This document shows positions 12,801-24,074 of a stretch of DNA of 64,000 nucleotides, one piece after another (positions within the stretch are counted from its first letter, which is position 1; each line of letters begins with the position of its first letter). The DNA comes from Flammula alnicola (taxonomy: Eukaryota; Basidiomycota; Agaricomycetes; Agaricales; Strophariaceae), in NCBI GenBank assembly GCA_015499995.1, contig JADNRV010000075.1:1-64000 (forward strand). The letters are read 5' to 3'. The position numbers and the translations under genes are program-made. Under the pieces are notes generated by a model. It was not told the DNA's origin, did no database searches, and saw nothing but the letters and a program-made list of their open reading frames with translations.

Positions 12801-12859
12801 TCTTCACGAAAGGAAGTGGAAAATTCGTCGAGACACTTGCACCGGCCTCTGAAGCATAA
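9847..12859 (+). CDS. DUR3: Urea active transporter, Dur3-type sodium:solute symporter
   Basis: Plasma-membrane proton-coupled urea (and probably polyamine) uptake, SSF family. The spliced product has the family's run of about 15 hydrophobic segments and typical blocks: GYGVVVGIGLFF near the N-terminus, SAWTWAATLLQSSAVAYKFG, SGPWWYGAG, GGMRSTLLCDYTHTT, FQDQAYWQRAIASRP, ACSAELIAVSSLLTYD and MGVILGSAVVPIA. The gene has more than ten introns. Exon 1 is 9847-9892, exon 2 is only 6 nt (9990-9995), exon 3 starts at 10056, and the intron at 11580-11636 has a GC donor. Near the 3' end, 12740-12796 is a 57-nt segment with splice-like ends that is also open in frame, so it may be a retained or skipped intron. 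The start is the only ATG giving the conserved N-terminal GYG block. Such genes are usually under nitrogen control, but no site was proven here. Confidence 0.92.
9990..9995 (+). other. 6-nt microexon of the Dur3 gene
   Basis: The six bases TCGTTG are preceded by an AATTCAG acceptor and followed by a GTACGT donor. Joining 9892 to 9990 and 9995 to 10056 gives GYGVVVGIG, the conserved first helix of Dur3; skipping it loses two residues but keeps the frame. Confidence 0.8.
11580..11636 (+). other. GC-AG intron in the Dur3 gene
   Basis: The donor is AAG|GCGAGT and the acceptor CGATAG. Splicing here joins YDVYK to TYINPKATEA, as in other Dur3 proteins. Reading through reaches a stop within nine codons, and the nearest GT would break the frame. 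Confidence 0.75.
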
Positions 12860-13786
12860 ACAGCATATCCGTGCATCATGATTCTCTTATCGTTGTATCA
12901 TGTTTTCTTTTTCATCCATGGGATACACACGCGCGATCGCTTAATGTCAATGAGACGCAGGTTTATCGCTGCTTGTACGCACTCATTTCCTTATGGCATA
13001 CACTTGTACGATAGATACGACTTGATGACGATCTTCTTTCTAACTCGCAGCTTACGTAGACGCTGCCGCAATAATTTACTATCGGAAAGCTATTTTCTCC
13101 ATGTCGCTGACTGAATTTAAATGTATGAGTTAAGGCTGTTAGACATAAAATGTATTATTGTGTGTTTTCAGCTCTAGTCTTTGTATCGGTGCATAAATGC
13201 TTGTTGGTCCTAAGATAAGACCCCCAATTTCACGGCCCAGTCACTATTTCGATCCCGTATGCCCCCCTCTCCCCACTCATTCCTTGGACTGTGCGCTGGG
13301 CATACGTGTATGATAATCAAAAACGACGAATCCAAGACAATCAACGGAAGACAAGATTTTCTCGGCGTACTGATGGGGTTTGATTTGCGTCTTGGTTCGA
13401 TGACAAGGCTTCTGGCACACTCAGAGTAATCAAGCGCCGGCCGGACCAGCTATATACAGCAATCGAAATTTCTAGATGTGGCGCTAGCGCTTATTGTCTG
13501 GACTACGTAGTTGAATGATGGTGTGGCAGAGGTATTGCCTGTGCAGTGATTGTCTGCATTTCCGAGTCTCAACGGTTGCACGGCAAAGGAGGAAATTGTG
13601 ATGCCGGGGCAGCCGGCATCAACATGCAATGGCCGCCATAACGTGACATGGAGCGCAATTGCCAAGAGGCGCCAAGGCGCGAGCGTCGAACATATAAACA
13701 CCTCCACCTCAGACCCGAGCAGATTTCCCCCATTTTCGCTTTACTGAGTCTCTCCTAAACCTTTGAAATACTTGAATACTCCTTGA
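12860..13786. other. Dur3 3' flank and exchanger promoter region
   Basis: About 0.9 kb between two plus-strand genes. No coding pattern was found. It probably holds the Dur3 3' UTR and the promoter and leader of the Ca2+/H+ exchanger gene. No specific regulatory motif is claimed. Confidence 0.4.
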
Positions 13787-15791
13787 ATGGGAGAGTCTTC
13801 TACTTTATCGGTACATAATGTCTTCAACAGTGTTTTGCCACAGCCAACACCTCCCATCGCTGAGGATGACGACGAACCCCCCAGTAGTGGGACGCGCAAT
13901 GATCGGGCGGCTCAAGTGAAGACGGCAAAATTGTGTACCTACTTCGGAGTTCATCCATGTTGGCGTCCAAGAAAAGGACTTCGCTAAAATTGAACACGTC
14001 GAACGCAATGGAACTACGCCAGCCTACTTGGACGAGCTTGGCAACGTCGACAGTCAACACGTACACCGTCGGGGGCTAAGGGGATCGCTCTTATCCAAGA
14101 TTGAACGCCTCGGTGCACTTTTCACCCCCAGGTTACCGGCTGGGCCGCGACCTACCTATTGCGCATCATTCATGGCTGCCTTTCGGTATACGCCGCTCAA
14201 CCTTTTGTTGCTTTGCATTCCCGTCTCCTGGGCACTTCATTACACCCACAAGAGCTCCGTCTTAATCTTCATTTTCTCTGGGCTTGGAATCGTACCTCTA
14301 GCCGCTCTTCTCGGTCTAGGTACTGAGCAACTCGCTCTCAGTACCAGCCAGAATGTCGGAGGATTGTTGAACGCGTCCCTCGGAAACCTCCTCGAAATGA
14401 TCATATCGGGCATTGCTCTGAAACAAGTAGGTTGACCCATTTCTTTTCCCCCAAGTTCGATGGAGCTTGACTGTTGAACTTAATTTATAGTGTGAATTGG
14501 AAGTTGTGCAAAGCACTCTTCTTGGTGGACTTCTGAGCAATCTACTGCTTGTCCTCGGTTGCTCGTTTATTGGTATGTTATGCCTTATACTCTCTTCTTT
14601 TTATTGACTCTATTTAATAGTCGGAGGCTTCAAGTTCCACCAGCAGCAATTCCAGCCGATGGTTGCTATAGTATCTGTAATCTCATTGATAATTCCTGCC
14701 GCCTTCGTTCGTGTTATGCCTCAGACTGCCTCTTGACCCTTCTAATCTAATCTTATCATTGCAGCATCAATACCTTGAAACTCGTCTGGCGCCGGGAACT
14801 GAGGTCGAGATCCTCTTGGAACTCAGTCGAGCAAGTGCTATTATTCTCATAATGATGTGAAATTTTCTACGTATCTTGACTTCCCCAACATAACTCTTAC
14901 CTTTATTTCTGCTTTCCAGTTACATCGCTTATGTGCGCCTTTCCTTGCCTTCATTATTATTCATATTAATTAACATAACTTCCAGCTGTTCTTCCAATTT
15001 TACTCGCACAAACATCTATTCCTGGATACTTTTCAGGAGTGCGCAACATCTTCTCGATCAAGCTCTGGCTCTAGCTTCAGCCACCAGTCCACTCAAACTC
15101 TTCCCCTGCCCACCGCAGCATGCTCGTCTTCTTCATCGTCTTCCTCTTCGGACGATGAAGAAGTGGCGAAGCTCAATATTTCCTCTGCATTGCTGCTTCT
15201 CGTGGCTGTTACCGGTTTGGCCTACCTAACTGGCGAGTGTCTCGTTGACTCGCTGGATGGCCTAGTCGCTTCGCACCCGAGCATCTCGAAGGAGTGGATC
15301 ACGCTGATTGTCATCCCTATTATCAGTAATGCCGCCGAACACACTACTGCTGTTATCGTGGCGAGGAAGGGGAAATTTGATCTAGCGATGGCTGTTGCGG
15401 TGGGCAGTTGCATACAGATCGCCCTATTTGTTATTCCGGTCATGGTCTTGGTGGCATGGGGGATGGACAAACCACTTACTCTGTTGTTTGACCCGCTTGA
15501 GACCATCGTGCGTTACACTCTTGACCCTCCTTCCATCTTGACTGACAGGTCATGACACAGGTGTTGTTCCTTTCTGTCCTCCTTGTCAAATTCTCCGTTG
15601 AGGATGGTAAGTCACATTGGATGAGCGGGTTAGTTTTGATCGGTGAGTAATTATCGTTATGCCTTTCTTTGACATGTCCTAAATCCCTGTGTTTTACAGC
15701 CGTGTACATCCTCATCGCGGTCTCTTTCTGGCATTTCCCGCACGGAACAGGTAGAGTCATCCAAGGCCAGGGATTACAGTGCTTTAAATAG
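13787..15791 (+). CDS. Vacuolar Ca2+/H+ exchanger, CAX/VCX1-type
   Basis: CaCA-superfamily antiporter that moves Ca2+ into the vacuole in exchange for protons. Exon 1 starts at 13787 and splices at AAQ|GT to an exon starting DFAKIEHVE. The spliced protein shows two halves with inverted homologous repeats. The first holds SWALHYTHKS, LAALLGLGTEQLAL, NVGGLLNASLGNLLEMI, the VVQSTLLGGLLSNLLLVLG block and YIAYLFFQFYSHKH. A serine/acid-rich linker follows. The second holds SKEWITLIVIPIISNAAEH, FDLAMAVAVGSCIQIALFV and the C-terminal helices VLFLSVLLVKFSVEDG and AVYILIAVSFW. The GNxxE and SNAAEH motifs are the ion-binding signatures. The stop at 15789-15791 follows a short tail; the last exon could differ. 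The first repeat is slightly divergent (GNLLEM where GNAVEL is usual). Confidence 0.87.
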
Positions 15792-16127
15792 CTTGTTTGA
15801 GTTGTCGTACATTTCTCCTGTTGTTTGATGGCAGTGCTCACTTCAGTCACATTTACTAGTATGTTTTCTCCTTTCTCCTCGCTTACTTCTGCCGACTTTC
15901 GTCACGTCTCTTTCTTCTGTCTTTTATTTGTCAATTGCATGCCCGATATCCATATGTCTACCTGTTATTGAGTACATGATTGCCGAGATGGTATGACTTG
16001 GCCATTGCTGTGCATCACTGTTGTGCGATTTTCTTTGAAGTTTTTTTTGACAATGGACTTGCAATGGACATGAATGATCTGACCTCGCTTCTGCTCTTGC
16101 TCATACGTACTTATGCAATGATTGTAG

Positions 16128-16395
16128 TACTGTACTATTTCGATCAATTCGGCCTGGGGTGTGACCTGTGACCCAGTGGACGAAATTTTTGCGTCGGCCA
16201 CGCGCTAGGTAGCCCGTGACGGAGGCCAGATTTCGGCCACTTCGCGGGGCGCTCGTGCCCCGCGCAGCGCTCCGGAGGTACTTTTGGATTTCTGCACCAG
16301 CCAGTTAGCTTGTGACATGGGACAATCAACCGATTTCGGCCATGGCCATCAGGCTTGTGACGCGTGACGGCCGAATTGATCGAAATAGTACAGTA
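16128..16395. mobile_element. MITE with 25-27-bp perfect terminal inverted repeats
   Basis: The left end TACTGTACTATTTCG (continuing GATCAATTCGGCC) and the reverse complement of the right end match perfectly over 27 bases. If the outer TA is the target duplication, the element is 16130-16393 with TA on both sides, as for Tc1/mariner-type elements. The 268-bp insert has no coding potential. A hairpin (GCGGGGC, 6-nt loop, GCCCCGC) lies near its middle and several TGTGAC/CGTGAC words occur inside both ends. It sits about 340 bp downstream of the exchanger stop. Its autonomous partner is not in this window. Confidence 0.8.
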
Positions 16396-16654
16396 GTCAT
16401 GGAAAGGTCAGCAGCTAATTGGCTTTATTAACTCTCTGGTGCTGTGTTGTAATTAATGCTACATATCTTATCTAATAACTTACGTACTTAGCGCTGTCCC
16501 AAATTGGTCTAAAACCTATATTACATAATTATCTGCATTTTATTGTGAAATTTACGATGGTTACAACGCTTACAACACTCCCATCGACGTCCAACCACTA
16601 CCTGCCAAAGGCTCAGCAGGCGAATTGTAATGTCTCGCCGCCGTATTGACGCGC

Positions 16655-18051
16655 TCAAACTTTCCGAGTATTGTCTGATGTTTGCTCACTTCGCGAAAAA
16701 CTGCTTTGCTGGCTCCGTTGACCGTTGCGGGAGAAGGTGTGCATGTCGATGCCTGCTTCACTTCCACTCCCTTGGCCAGCGCGCTGACTGCTCATCATGC
16801 TTGGAATCGAGCCATGGATACTTGCAGTGCCAGTAATAGACCCCTCCTCTATCGACGACGTCTCATCGAGTTCTCTGGTCTTTCTCTCCTGGGCTGTCCG
16901 GATGACCGCATCTGTGAATTCGGCCGATGTCAGGTTTCCGGTACGGAATTCCGTGGTTGTTCTGCAGTTATTGGCATGGATATCCCTGAGCTCTCGATAC
17001 ACACGAGCAGACAGCACGGTCACCAGAACCAGGTGGCAGATGATGTACATGGCGTATTTTGTGTCGTTTACAGAAATGGTGACCACCAGGAATGCTTTAC
17101 TGAGCACGATGATCCTGCGGCAGATAGTAGTGAGTACAAGTCGTTCATGCATTGAAAAGGATGGAAATCTAACAAGCAATAAAGCTGACTTTCGAGTAGG
17201 ACGATCTTGGAGCCAACTGGCAATGACGCGCCGAAAAGCAAGATGACCACTCTCCTCTTCAGATCTGCCTCGAACTCGTAGTCGAGGAATATGCGGTAGA
17301 TGCGAAACGCGATGGCAACATAGACGAGCAAGTCATTAGCCAAGAGGACAATGACAATCGCGAGAAGGAAGTGCCCATCGACCGTCTCGGCGCAATACTG
17401 AGTCGGTCCGATATGCTGGGCACCAAATGCCTTGAAGAATGTTATGGACATCGCCACCGTGGACAGCCAAGTTATGCCGAAGAACCCGGTGACATACTTG
17501 TTTATGCTGTACACGGCCACCACGCGAAGATAGAAGAAGGTCGTCGAACAAGACACGGAGACGATAAGTAATCCGTTGAGTGTAGCAGATAGTCTTCCGC
17601 AATCCGCGACGGGTGATGCTGATGCACGTATTGGCTTTAGCGAGCGATCTAGGCTGCTATAAGCAATATAACGCACTTAATAGAACCGCCCTGCCTAGAG
17701 CATACGCTAGCAACGTAGTCCTGGATTTCATACCATAGTTTCAGGTTCTGAACTGCTTTCCCACCCATCTACAGCACTCGCCTGATAACGAAGTAAAGGA
17801 GTGTTGGGACGCCAAGCTTGTACGTAAAGAGGAGCTTGAAGTCGTTTCTCAGGTTATTGAGAATATCCCATAGGAGCACCTGCGAGACAGAGAGAAGTGA
17901 ATACTTGCCGAACAAAATGGAGACAGCATAGCGTACTTACACCGGTCGAGGCAACGTGAAGGTATGTCGCAAGATTAATAATCTGAGCCTCCTGAGGAGG
18001 CAGGAACATCAACGGTGTCGAGCCTGGGTATATCATCGAGACGTTCTGCAT
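16655..18051 (-). CDS. DUF6533-type seven-helix integral membrane protein
   Basis: Basidiomycete-expanded family of GPCR-like membrane proteins with no established ligand. Exon 1 (18051-17941) encodes MQNVSMIYPG then NLATYLHVASTG. Exon 2 starts at 17879 with VLLWDILNNLRNDFKLLF, the typical DUF6533 block, and continues TYKLGVPTLLYFVIRR. A further exon holds SPVADCGRL, helices with FFYLRVVAVYSINKY and the family hallmark AQHIGPTQYC, then two more helices ending before FEADLKRR. The last exon (17130-16655) supplies another hydrophobic helix, VYRELRDIHAN and a serine-rich cytoplasmic tail. The exon joins near 17780-17640 and 17190-17130 are uncertain. Several plus-strand frames overlap this gene but show no membrane or family pattern. 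Confidence 0.75.
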
Positions 18052-21000
18052 CCTAAGGGACGGTAGGAAGGCGGTCAGTCCAGGACCAGGGGATACCGAA
18101 AGTCAACGCCCAATCTTGACCATTATATGATTCGTTGCATAAGCCCTGGCATGGGTATGGATCTTGATCTTGATACGATACCTAATGGCGCCAGAAAAAG
18201 ATTCAACCTGTATCATCACGCGCTTGTATTCCACACGAGGGGAGTATGATCTTTCTTTGGTCTACTTCATCCCACCGTTGCTGTGAATAATGTAGATTCT
18301 GATCCCAGTCACTTCGTGTTTCCGGCACCAGACAAAGAAGCCTCTAATAATAGAACCTGCCATGTCAAAAAGCTTACCTTTGATTTCGTTGTGGGTCACC
18401 GAGTAAAACTTTAACGATACAACTAGGGACGATGTAATATTTTTCTTCCCAGTCATCATAACTATCTAACTTTCGTTGAGCGTCATGAGCTATCGATGGA
18501 GAGAACTTGAAAGTACAAGGCACGAACAAAACCCTATTCTTGCTCACAAGCCTAGCTGGACATGTCGGAACAGTCCGACAAGTTCGTAGCATCACGAAAG
18601 CAAAAATAACTGTTCAGCTGTCGTGCTTGGGCATTGGCTGTGTTTGATTCTCCGATTCGCATGCATCATACATGAAAGGAATCTTATGGAGGCCCAGTCG
18701 GACCTGATAATATAAAAGACAATACTAAAAGGCGCTAACGCAGGTATAGACGGAAGCTTGATACGTATGATTATATGGAGAGGGTGAAACACCGTCCAAC
18801 GCCATTTGAACAGTGCACATCCAGACGCCCCATGAATTCCCCGTGGGCTGGCCATGGGATACACCATCGGTCCGCGTTAGTAGAGAATGGTGAAAGCGTC
18901 GGAAGCTCAGGCGTGGAGCCTCCGCCATAGATTATGCTCACCTTGGTGGGGCTTAGCCTCGCTTTGCCGTGTACCTCCCCACACCTTGTCAGCGGAGTTT
19001 GAGTCGACTTGCGATCAGCCACCATGATGCGCCGCATTGCCTTTTTAGGAAGTTCTCAGCCACAAGCGAGCCAGCGATGCGGAAGTCCGAGGGGCTCTGG
19101 AGAGGGCACAAAGGCATCCTTGGCGTTGTAAAAAAAATTGTACCATCGAGCTGCGGTATTCTTATATAGCGCTCGTATTTCTGGTCCTTTCCATAGCCAG
19201 ACAACAAGAAGTCTGAACGTGGTCTGCCAATCGATCTATAAACGTACACACTGGTTGGTCTTACAAGTGATTAAGTAGGATGTGATGTCGCCACGGTCTT
19301 GCTTCCCTCCGAATTTAAGCCTTGGATGCAATTCAGTCGTTCTAATTATGCCTTCGATAGAGCTCACACTCCCGTGCCGCCCGTGAATTTTGTCCTGGGC
19401 GCAACCGAGGGAGCCGATAAGACTACAATACATTCTAATTAAAATTAAAATCAAAATCAATAGTTGTCCAAGTCTTTCCTTCTCACCATCGATATCTTTG
19501 CCCTCCCAAACACCGACTAATCTGTATGTAATTCATTTAGAATCTCCGTAGCAGTTGAGATGATGTGATTGCAGGTATGCTTTTCTCTGTATGATGCATT
19601 ATTGAAACACCTGGTATGCATATGCATATGGTGTGCATGTATTGTACGCGCGCAAATTGTTGATATCATGGATTAACTTGCAAGCTCTTCACATACTAAT
19701 GTATGAGTCTGGACTCTTGCCAATTTAGTCTCTCCTAGCCAGACTACGATATATGTGATGTGCCCTTCGGATCACGATATATGTACTTGCCAATTAACGT
19801 TTGCCTTGATCTTTGGAGAGAGCGTTTGACTCCTGATTTAGACTTCCTGGAGTGGGAATTGAGGTGCCCTTCAATATTGCAGTAATTATCTTGGTGAAGG
19901 ACGTCTACCTTCACCTTTCGGAGCACTTGCTCAATAATGGAGGTGAGAGATAACACAAGACTAGAGACTCCACTCGTCTGCCTGCGACGTTATTGAAGCA
20001 ACTTGATTAAACTCGCAAATATCTCTGTAAGAAATTGATATCCGAAGAAAGAGAATCCATGTGCCTCGGAGTAGGGAGAGAAGGGAAGATGTCCCATCCG
20101 GCGCCCGCAGCGAGTGCGAATACGTACTCTACCTTGATACATATCATGCTGATCATCACTATCATCATCACTTGCGATGCTAATGCAATGCCAGTTACAC
20201 TACTATTATCATTGTACTAGTCCAATCAATGCGCAAATCAGTTCCTAACGTACTTACGTACTTACAAGTTTAAACGCATCGAGTTCGATGTGGTCGGAAC
20301 TCCGACGTCCTCCGGGAAGTGTGCCATGTCGTCACTTCAGCTTCATCCATACTTCATTCATTTCATATCTCCTGAGCTAAATTCATACTCTCGTTCACGC
20401 CCGACGCGTGAGAGCAATGTGAGAGGCTATAAATAAATTCGGGCGCGGTTTGACCGTTTCATATGTGTACTAGTAGTGCGCCTGGCACGCGTATCATAAT
20501 CGGACTAGCTGGTGACTTGGATTTAGCGCTAATTGATATCATGTATACCGATCACGACAGCCCAAGCACCTACCGCGGGCGGAACCGTCGCGGCAGTTCT
20601 ATGTATCTACTCAACTAACGGTATCATGTGAGAAGGCCAAGATGGTGGGTCTGTGGAAATATATGAGAGAGTCTGGGAGATATCAAGGGATCTGATTATT
20701 ACGGAGCATCATCGATAGATCATCCACCAGCATCTCTTGCGCGTACAAGTTACGAGTCTTTTTTGTTTAGAAAAAGTGAGTTTCTTTTAACCCAGAGCTG
20801 CCACGCCAAAAAGTGTTACGCACCGTTTCGTACATTTATTATTTCTCTTGAGCTTCAAAATACAAAACCTCGACTCTGCATTCTTGGTATCATGTATGGT
20901 TTCTTATATTCACTCGACTGTATCGAATTCTTTCTCTTTTACAATGTTCCTGAGATTTATTAGCGGACATTGGTATACTGATTATGAATCTTTTCGGGCA

Positions 21001-22539
21001 GGTGGGGTGACAATCAACCGAGGAGGGTTCGTCGTAATGCCAGTGGGATGAAAGGGGTAGACTAAGTGGGCGAGATGGCAGACGGACGAGGAGGCGTCGT
21101 CTTGCATCCTCGTCCGTCGTGACTGCGCCTGATCTTAGATTGCTGTTTTATATTTTCAAAGTGTTGTCCGATTGCTGTACTTTTTTTTATAGCAAATATG
21201 TATGTTGAAATCCAATTGAAATCTAATCTGATTCTGGGAAGGCTTGTATCGTAACAAAAAAAAGGTTGAAGACTTGGTCTGCCATGCGATGCCACTGATG
21301 ACCCGCTAACACAAGTATGTACATACAATGTCATACATAGCTATAGCTAGCATGCCAAATCGTGATATCCATCGGCCGCCATAATTTATTTGTGTAAAGC
21401 GCTGCATCGCCATCGCCATCGCCGTCGCTCATGTACTTGTATTGTAAGTAGAGTACACGTCATTTGATTCATGTTCAAGAATATGATGATGCATATGATG
21501 GATATATAGGAATCGGATGATGGTACTCGAGAGATCGCCATAACTTTGATATACTGTACAGAAGTTGAGTTGGCGCATATAGTTAGTATTGTATTGGTTT
21601 AAACTTGAGTTCAGATCAGGGAGCGGATTTGGTTTCGACGCCTCCGTTCGGGGCCCCGCTGTGGATGGGAATTCATTATAAGTATGAGCGTTTGGAAGGG
21701 GGCATTCGGAGCAGGGAGCTCGAGTTGGAATTTGGGACATTGCACGGAGGAAGGCCGATTAAAATTTTCGTAACACTTGTGAACTGTAAGGTGTGAAATC
21801 GACAAATGCCAGATGGATTTCCAGCATGCACTTACTAGCTGCCGCTGTCATTCTTCGTGATGTATCATCTGTTAATATCGTTTTCATGTGAATGGATCCA
21901 CTGGCGCCGACTTCGAGCGCCATGGAGGCGGGGAGAGGATGCCGATTTGCTGTAATTATAATTATAATTACCTGCTCTGCTGAGCATCATCGATGCAGCC
22001 CAGCATATAGCGATGTAAGGAGTCGGAGGACAGTGATGGAATTCGAGAGACCGTCATAGCGCGTATTGGTTTCGAAAATCCGAATCAGTCAGCGATGCGG
22101 CGCGAGGGCTGCTTGGGCTTGGGCTTTAACGCCCCCCCTCCAAGTCCTTTCGGCCCGACGTTACTTACGACGTATGTATGTCGACGTCTTGGTATCGTAC
22201 GGATTCGAATTCGCGCGTAAAACCCAGACGCTGACCTACATACATAGACTTGTCAATCATGATAAGAAGTTTGTATGAATTGAACGAGTGTTCGGAAGGA
22301 GGCAGGCGTGAGTCGGGGTCAGGCCTCCAGCATCGGGAGTCGGACTCGTGACAGGCGGGTTATGTTATGCCAGCGATATACTTTTGGTCGGGTGATGATG
22401 GTCAACGAGAGATCGTTATGCGCTTGATTTCGTACGCTGGAGCTTGAGCGCGAGAGTTGGCGCGTGCACGCGTATGGATTTATTTACATGTAGGTTTGAT
22501 TCAGCCACCTCGAGCTCCCTTCCAGGGCCGATGACTGCA
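18052..22539. other. Gene-poor intergenic region
   Basis: About 4.5 kb with no protein I can support. It contains AT-rich stretches, a TATGCATATGCATATG palindromic word near 19616-19631 and small runs such as CATCGC repeats at 21406-21424. Open frames up to about 100 codons occur on both strands but have no recognisable domain or splice logic. Confidence 0.4.
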
Positions 22540-22544
22540 TTGGC

Positions 22545-22688
22545 TATTAAAATTCGGGGTGGAAACGGGGAATTCTGTGGCAATCGAGTGCCGCATCGAT
22601 TGCACAATGCAAAGCTATATACGTAGATAAAGGTCACGTGCTACGATAAGCTTGATCTCGCTAAGCGAGCCAAGCACAAATTCTAATA
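22545..22688 (-). repeat. 3' LTR of gag-only element
   Basis: 144-bp direct repeat, identical by eye to 23926-24069. With the minus-strand gag it is the downstream LTR. It includes a CACGTG word and the self-complementary pieces AATCGAGTGC...GCATCGATT. The outer flank is the TTGGC duplication. Confidence 0.9.
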
Positions 22689-22796
22689 TACCCCCTCGAG
22701 CGCAAGCGGGATCAAGTCAAATAAGAAATAGTAAATAGGAAGTAAATCAAAGAAGAATAGAAAAGATCATAACAAAATAAAATTGTACCCCCTCAA

Positions 22797-23603
22797 TCAC
22801 CATTCTGCAATGTGGGTCATATCATCCTCAACCTCTGCCGACTTTGCTGCTCCAGCGGGCTTCGCATCTGTCGAGGTACATTCATTGCGGTAGTGGCCCT
22901 TCTGCAGGCACTTGAAGCAGGTAATATCCTTTCGATCACGTCGGGGTTTCGGTTCCACATAAAAAGCTTGATTGTTCGGATCGGTCTTGCCTGCAGGTAC
23001 CCCCTGCATCGTAACAGTCTGAGTGGCAGCTTGACGAGCTTCTTCGTTCATGCAGCGCTGAACAATGAAATCGAAATTGTTCTTGCTGGTGTGAGAGTCG
23101 AGAGAAATGACGAGAGCGGAATAAGATTCCGGGAGGGAAAGCATGAGGACGGCGACGAGAAGAGAGTCAGAGGGTGCATCATCGAGACCTGTAAGACGAT
23201 CAGCAAGCTCGCGTATGGTGCCAGCGTGTTCCTGGATCGATGTCTCCGGGGCCTTCTTGATCTGGAAGAGCTTCTGCCATGTAGAAATGATGCTTCCAAG
23301 GCCTTGCGAGAGGTGGATCGATTCCAACCTAGCCCAAACCACTGCGGGATCCCTCGAGATGCGTGTATGCACCAACTGCCCATCCTCAACCTCATTCACA
23401 ATCTCACTAAGAGCCAAATCCACACGAATTTTCCAAGCCTTCACTGCCCTCGATCCATCCGAGCCCACTGGTCAACTTTCGGTTCCATCGACGACTGACC
23501 AAACTTGCATCTTTCGGAGGCGCATTTCCATCCGGTAAGACCATGCATAATAGTTGTCATTGCCGAGTTTCGCGATGCGTTTCGAGTCGATTTTCGAGGC
23601 CAT
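22797..23603 (-). pseudogene. Copia-type gag (UBN2) with one in-frame stop
   Basis: The frame from ATG at 23603 encodes a retrotransposon gag: N-terminal IAKLGNDNYYAWSYRMEM (the LxGxNYxxW start of copia gag), the UBN2 core (VWARLESIHLSQG, SIQEHAGTIRELADRLTG, LMLSLPESYSALVISL) and a C-terminal CCHC zinc knuckle (CFKCLQKGHYRNEC). Codon 44 is TGA (23474-23472); the rest stays open in the same frame to 22797. A second start after the stop would need a non-ATG codon. The stop may be a mutation, a readthrough site or an error. The 228-codon plus-strand frame opposite is only a shadow. Confidence 0.85.
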
Positions 23604-23639
23604 CGTGATCACGAGCTCCGAGAAAAAAAGGGAGACTTC

Positions 23640-23880
23640 TGCGCTGAGTAGCGACTTCCGAGTGTGCGCCTAACTGGCGGCTTCCGTGCACCGAGCTGGT
23701 GACTTCCGAGTATGCGCCTGACTGGCGACTTCCGATGCGCTGGAGAGCGACTTCCGATGCGCTAGAGAGCGACTTTCGATTGCGCCTGACTGGCGGCTTC
23801 CGATTGCGCCCGACGAGCGACTTCCGAGTATTGCCTCAAGCGAGGGCTTCCGAGAGCGACGGAGATGAGCAAGCGCGTCG
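23640..23880 (-). repeat. Degenerate tandem repeats in the gag leader
   Basis: Between the 5' LTR and gag, the words GCGACTTCCGA and GGCGGCTTCCG recur about every 20-45 bp in roughly eight to ten copies with spacers such as TGCGCCTGACTG. This is the untranslated leader of the element and could act in packaging or dimerisation, but that is only a guess. Confidence 0.75.
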
Positions 23881-23925
23881 ACAGTCTGTGTATTCTTTAA
23901 AACCCCACCGGGTTGCACTCGATTG

Positions 23926-24069
23926 TATTAAAATTCGGGGTGGAAACGGGGAATTCTGTGGCAATCGAGTGCCGCATCGATTGCACAATGCAAAGCTATA
24001 TACGTAGATAAAGGTCACGTGCTACGATAAGCTTGATCTCGCTAAGCGAGCCAAGCACAAATTCTAATA
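23926..24069 (-). repeat. 5' LTR of gag-only element
   Basis: 144-bp copy identical by eye to 22545-22688. The adjoining interior sequence (ATCGAGTGCAACCCGG on the minus strand) is where a primer-binding site would lie, but it does not match a usual initiator-methionine site. Confidence 0.9.
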
Positions 24070-24074
24070 TTGGC

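Larger units (their letters stand above)
22545..24069 (-). mobile_element. Compact gag-only LTR retrotransposon (TR-GAG-like, copia-type gag)
   Basis: A complete 1,525-bp insertion with two 144-bp LTRs (22545-22688 and 23926-24069) that look identical base for base. It is flanked on both sides by TTGGC (22540-22544 and 24070-24074), a 5-bp target duplication. LTR ends are TATTA...TAATA instead of TG...CA. The only gene is a copia-type gag on the minus strand. A purine tract GAGGGGGTA lies directly before the 3' LTR in that orientation. No protease, integrase, reverse transcriptase or RNase H remains, so mobilisation must depend on another element. LTR identity implies recent insertion. Confidence 0.88.

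Noticed and set aside
21406..21430. CATCGC repeat run as a possible CRISPR or satellite
   Set aside because: Only a few 6-bp units with no spacers; a short simple repeat in a eukaryotic genome.
22812..23498. 228-codon plus-strand open frame in the retroelement
   Set aside because: Antisense of gag, which carries the UBN2 and CCHC signatures on the minus strand.
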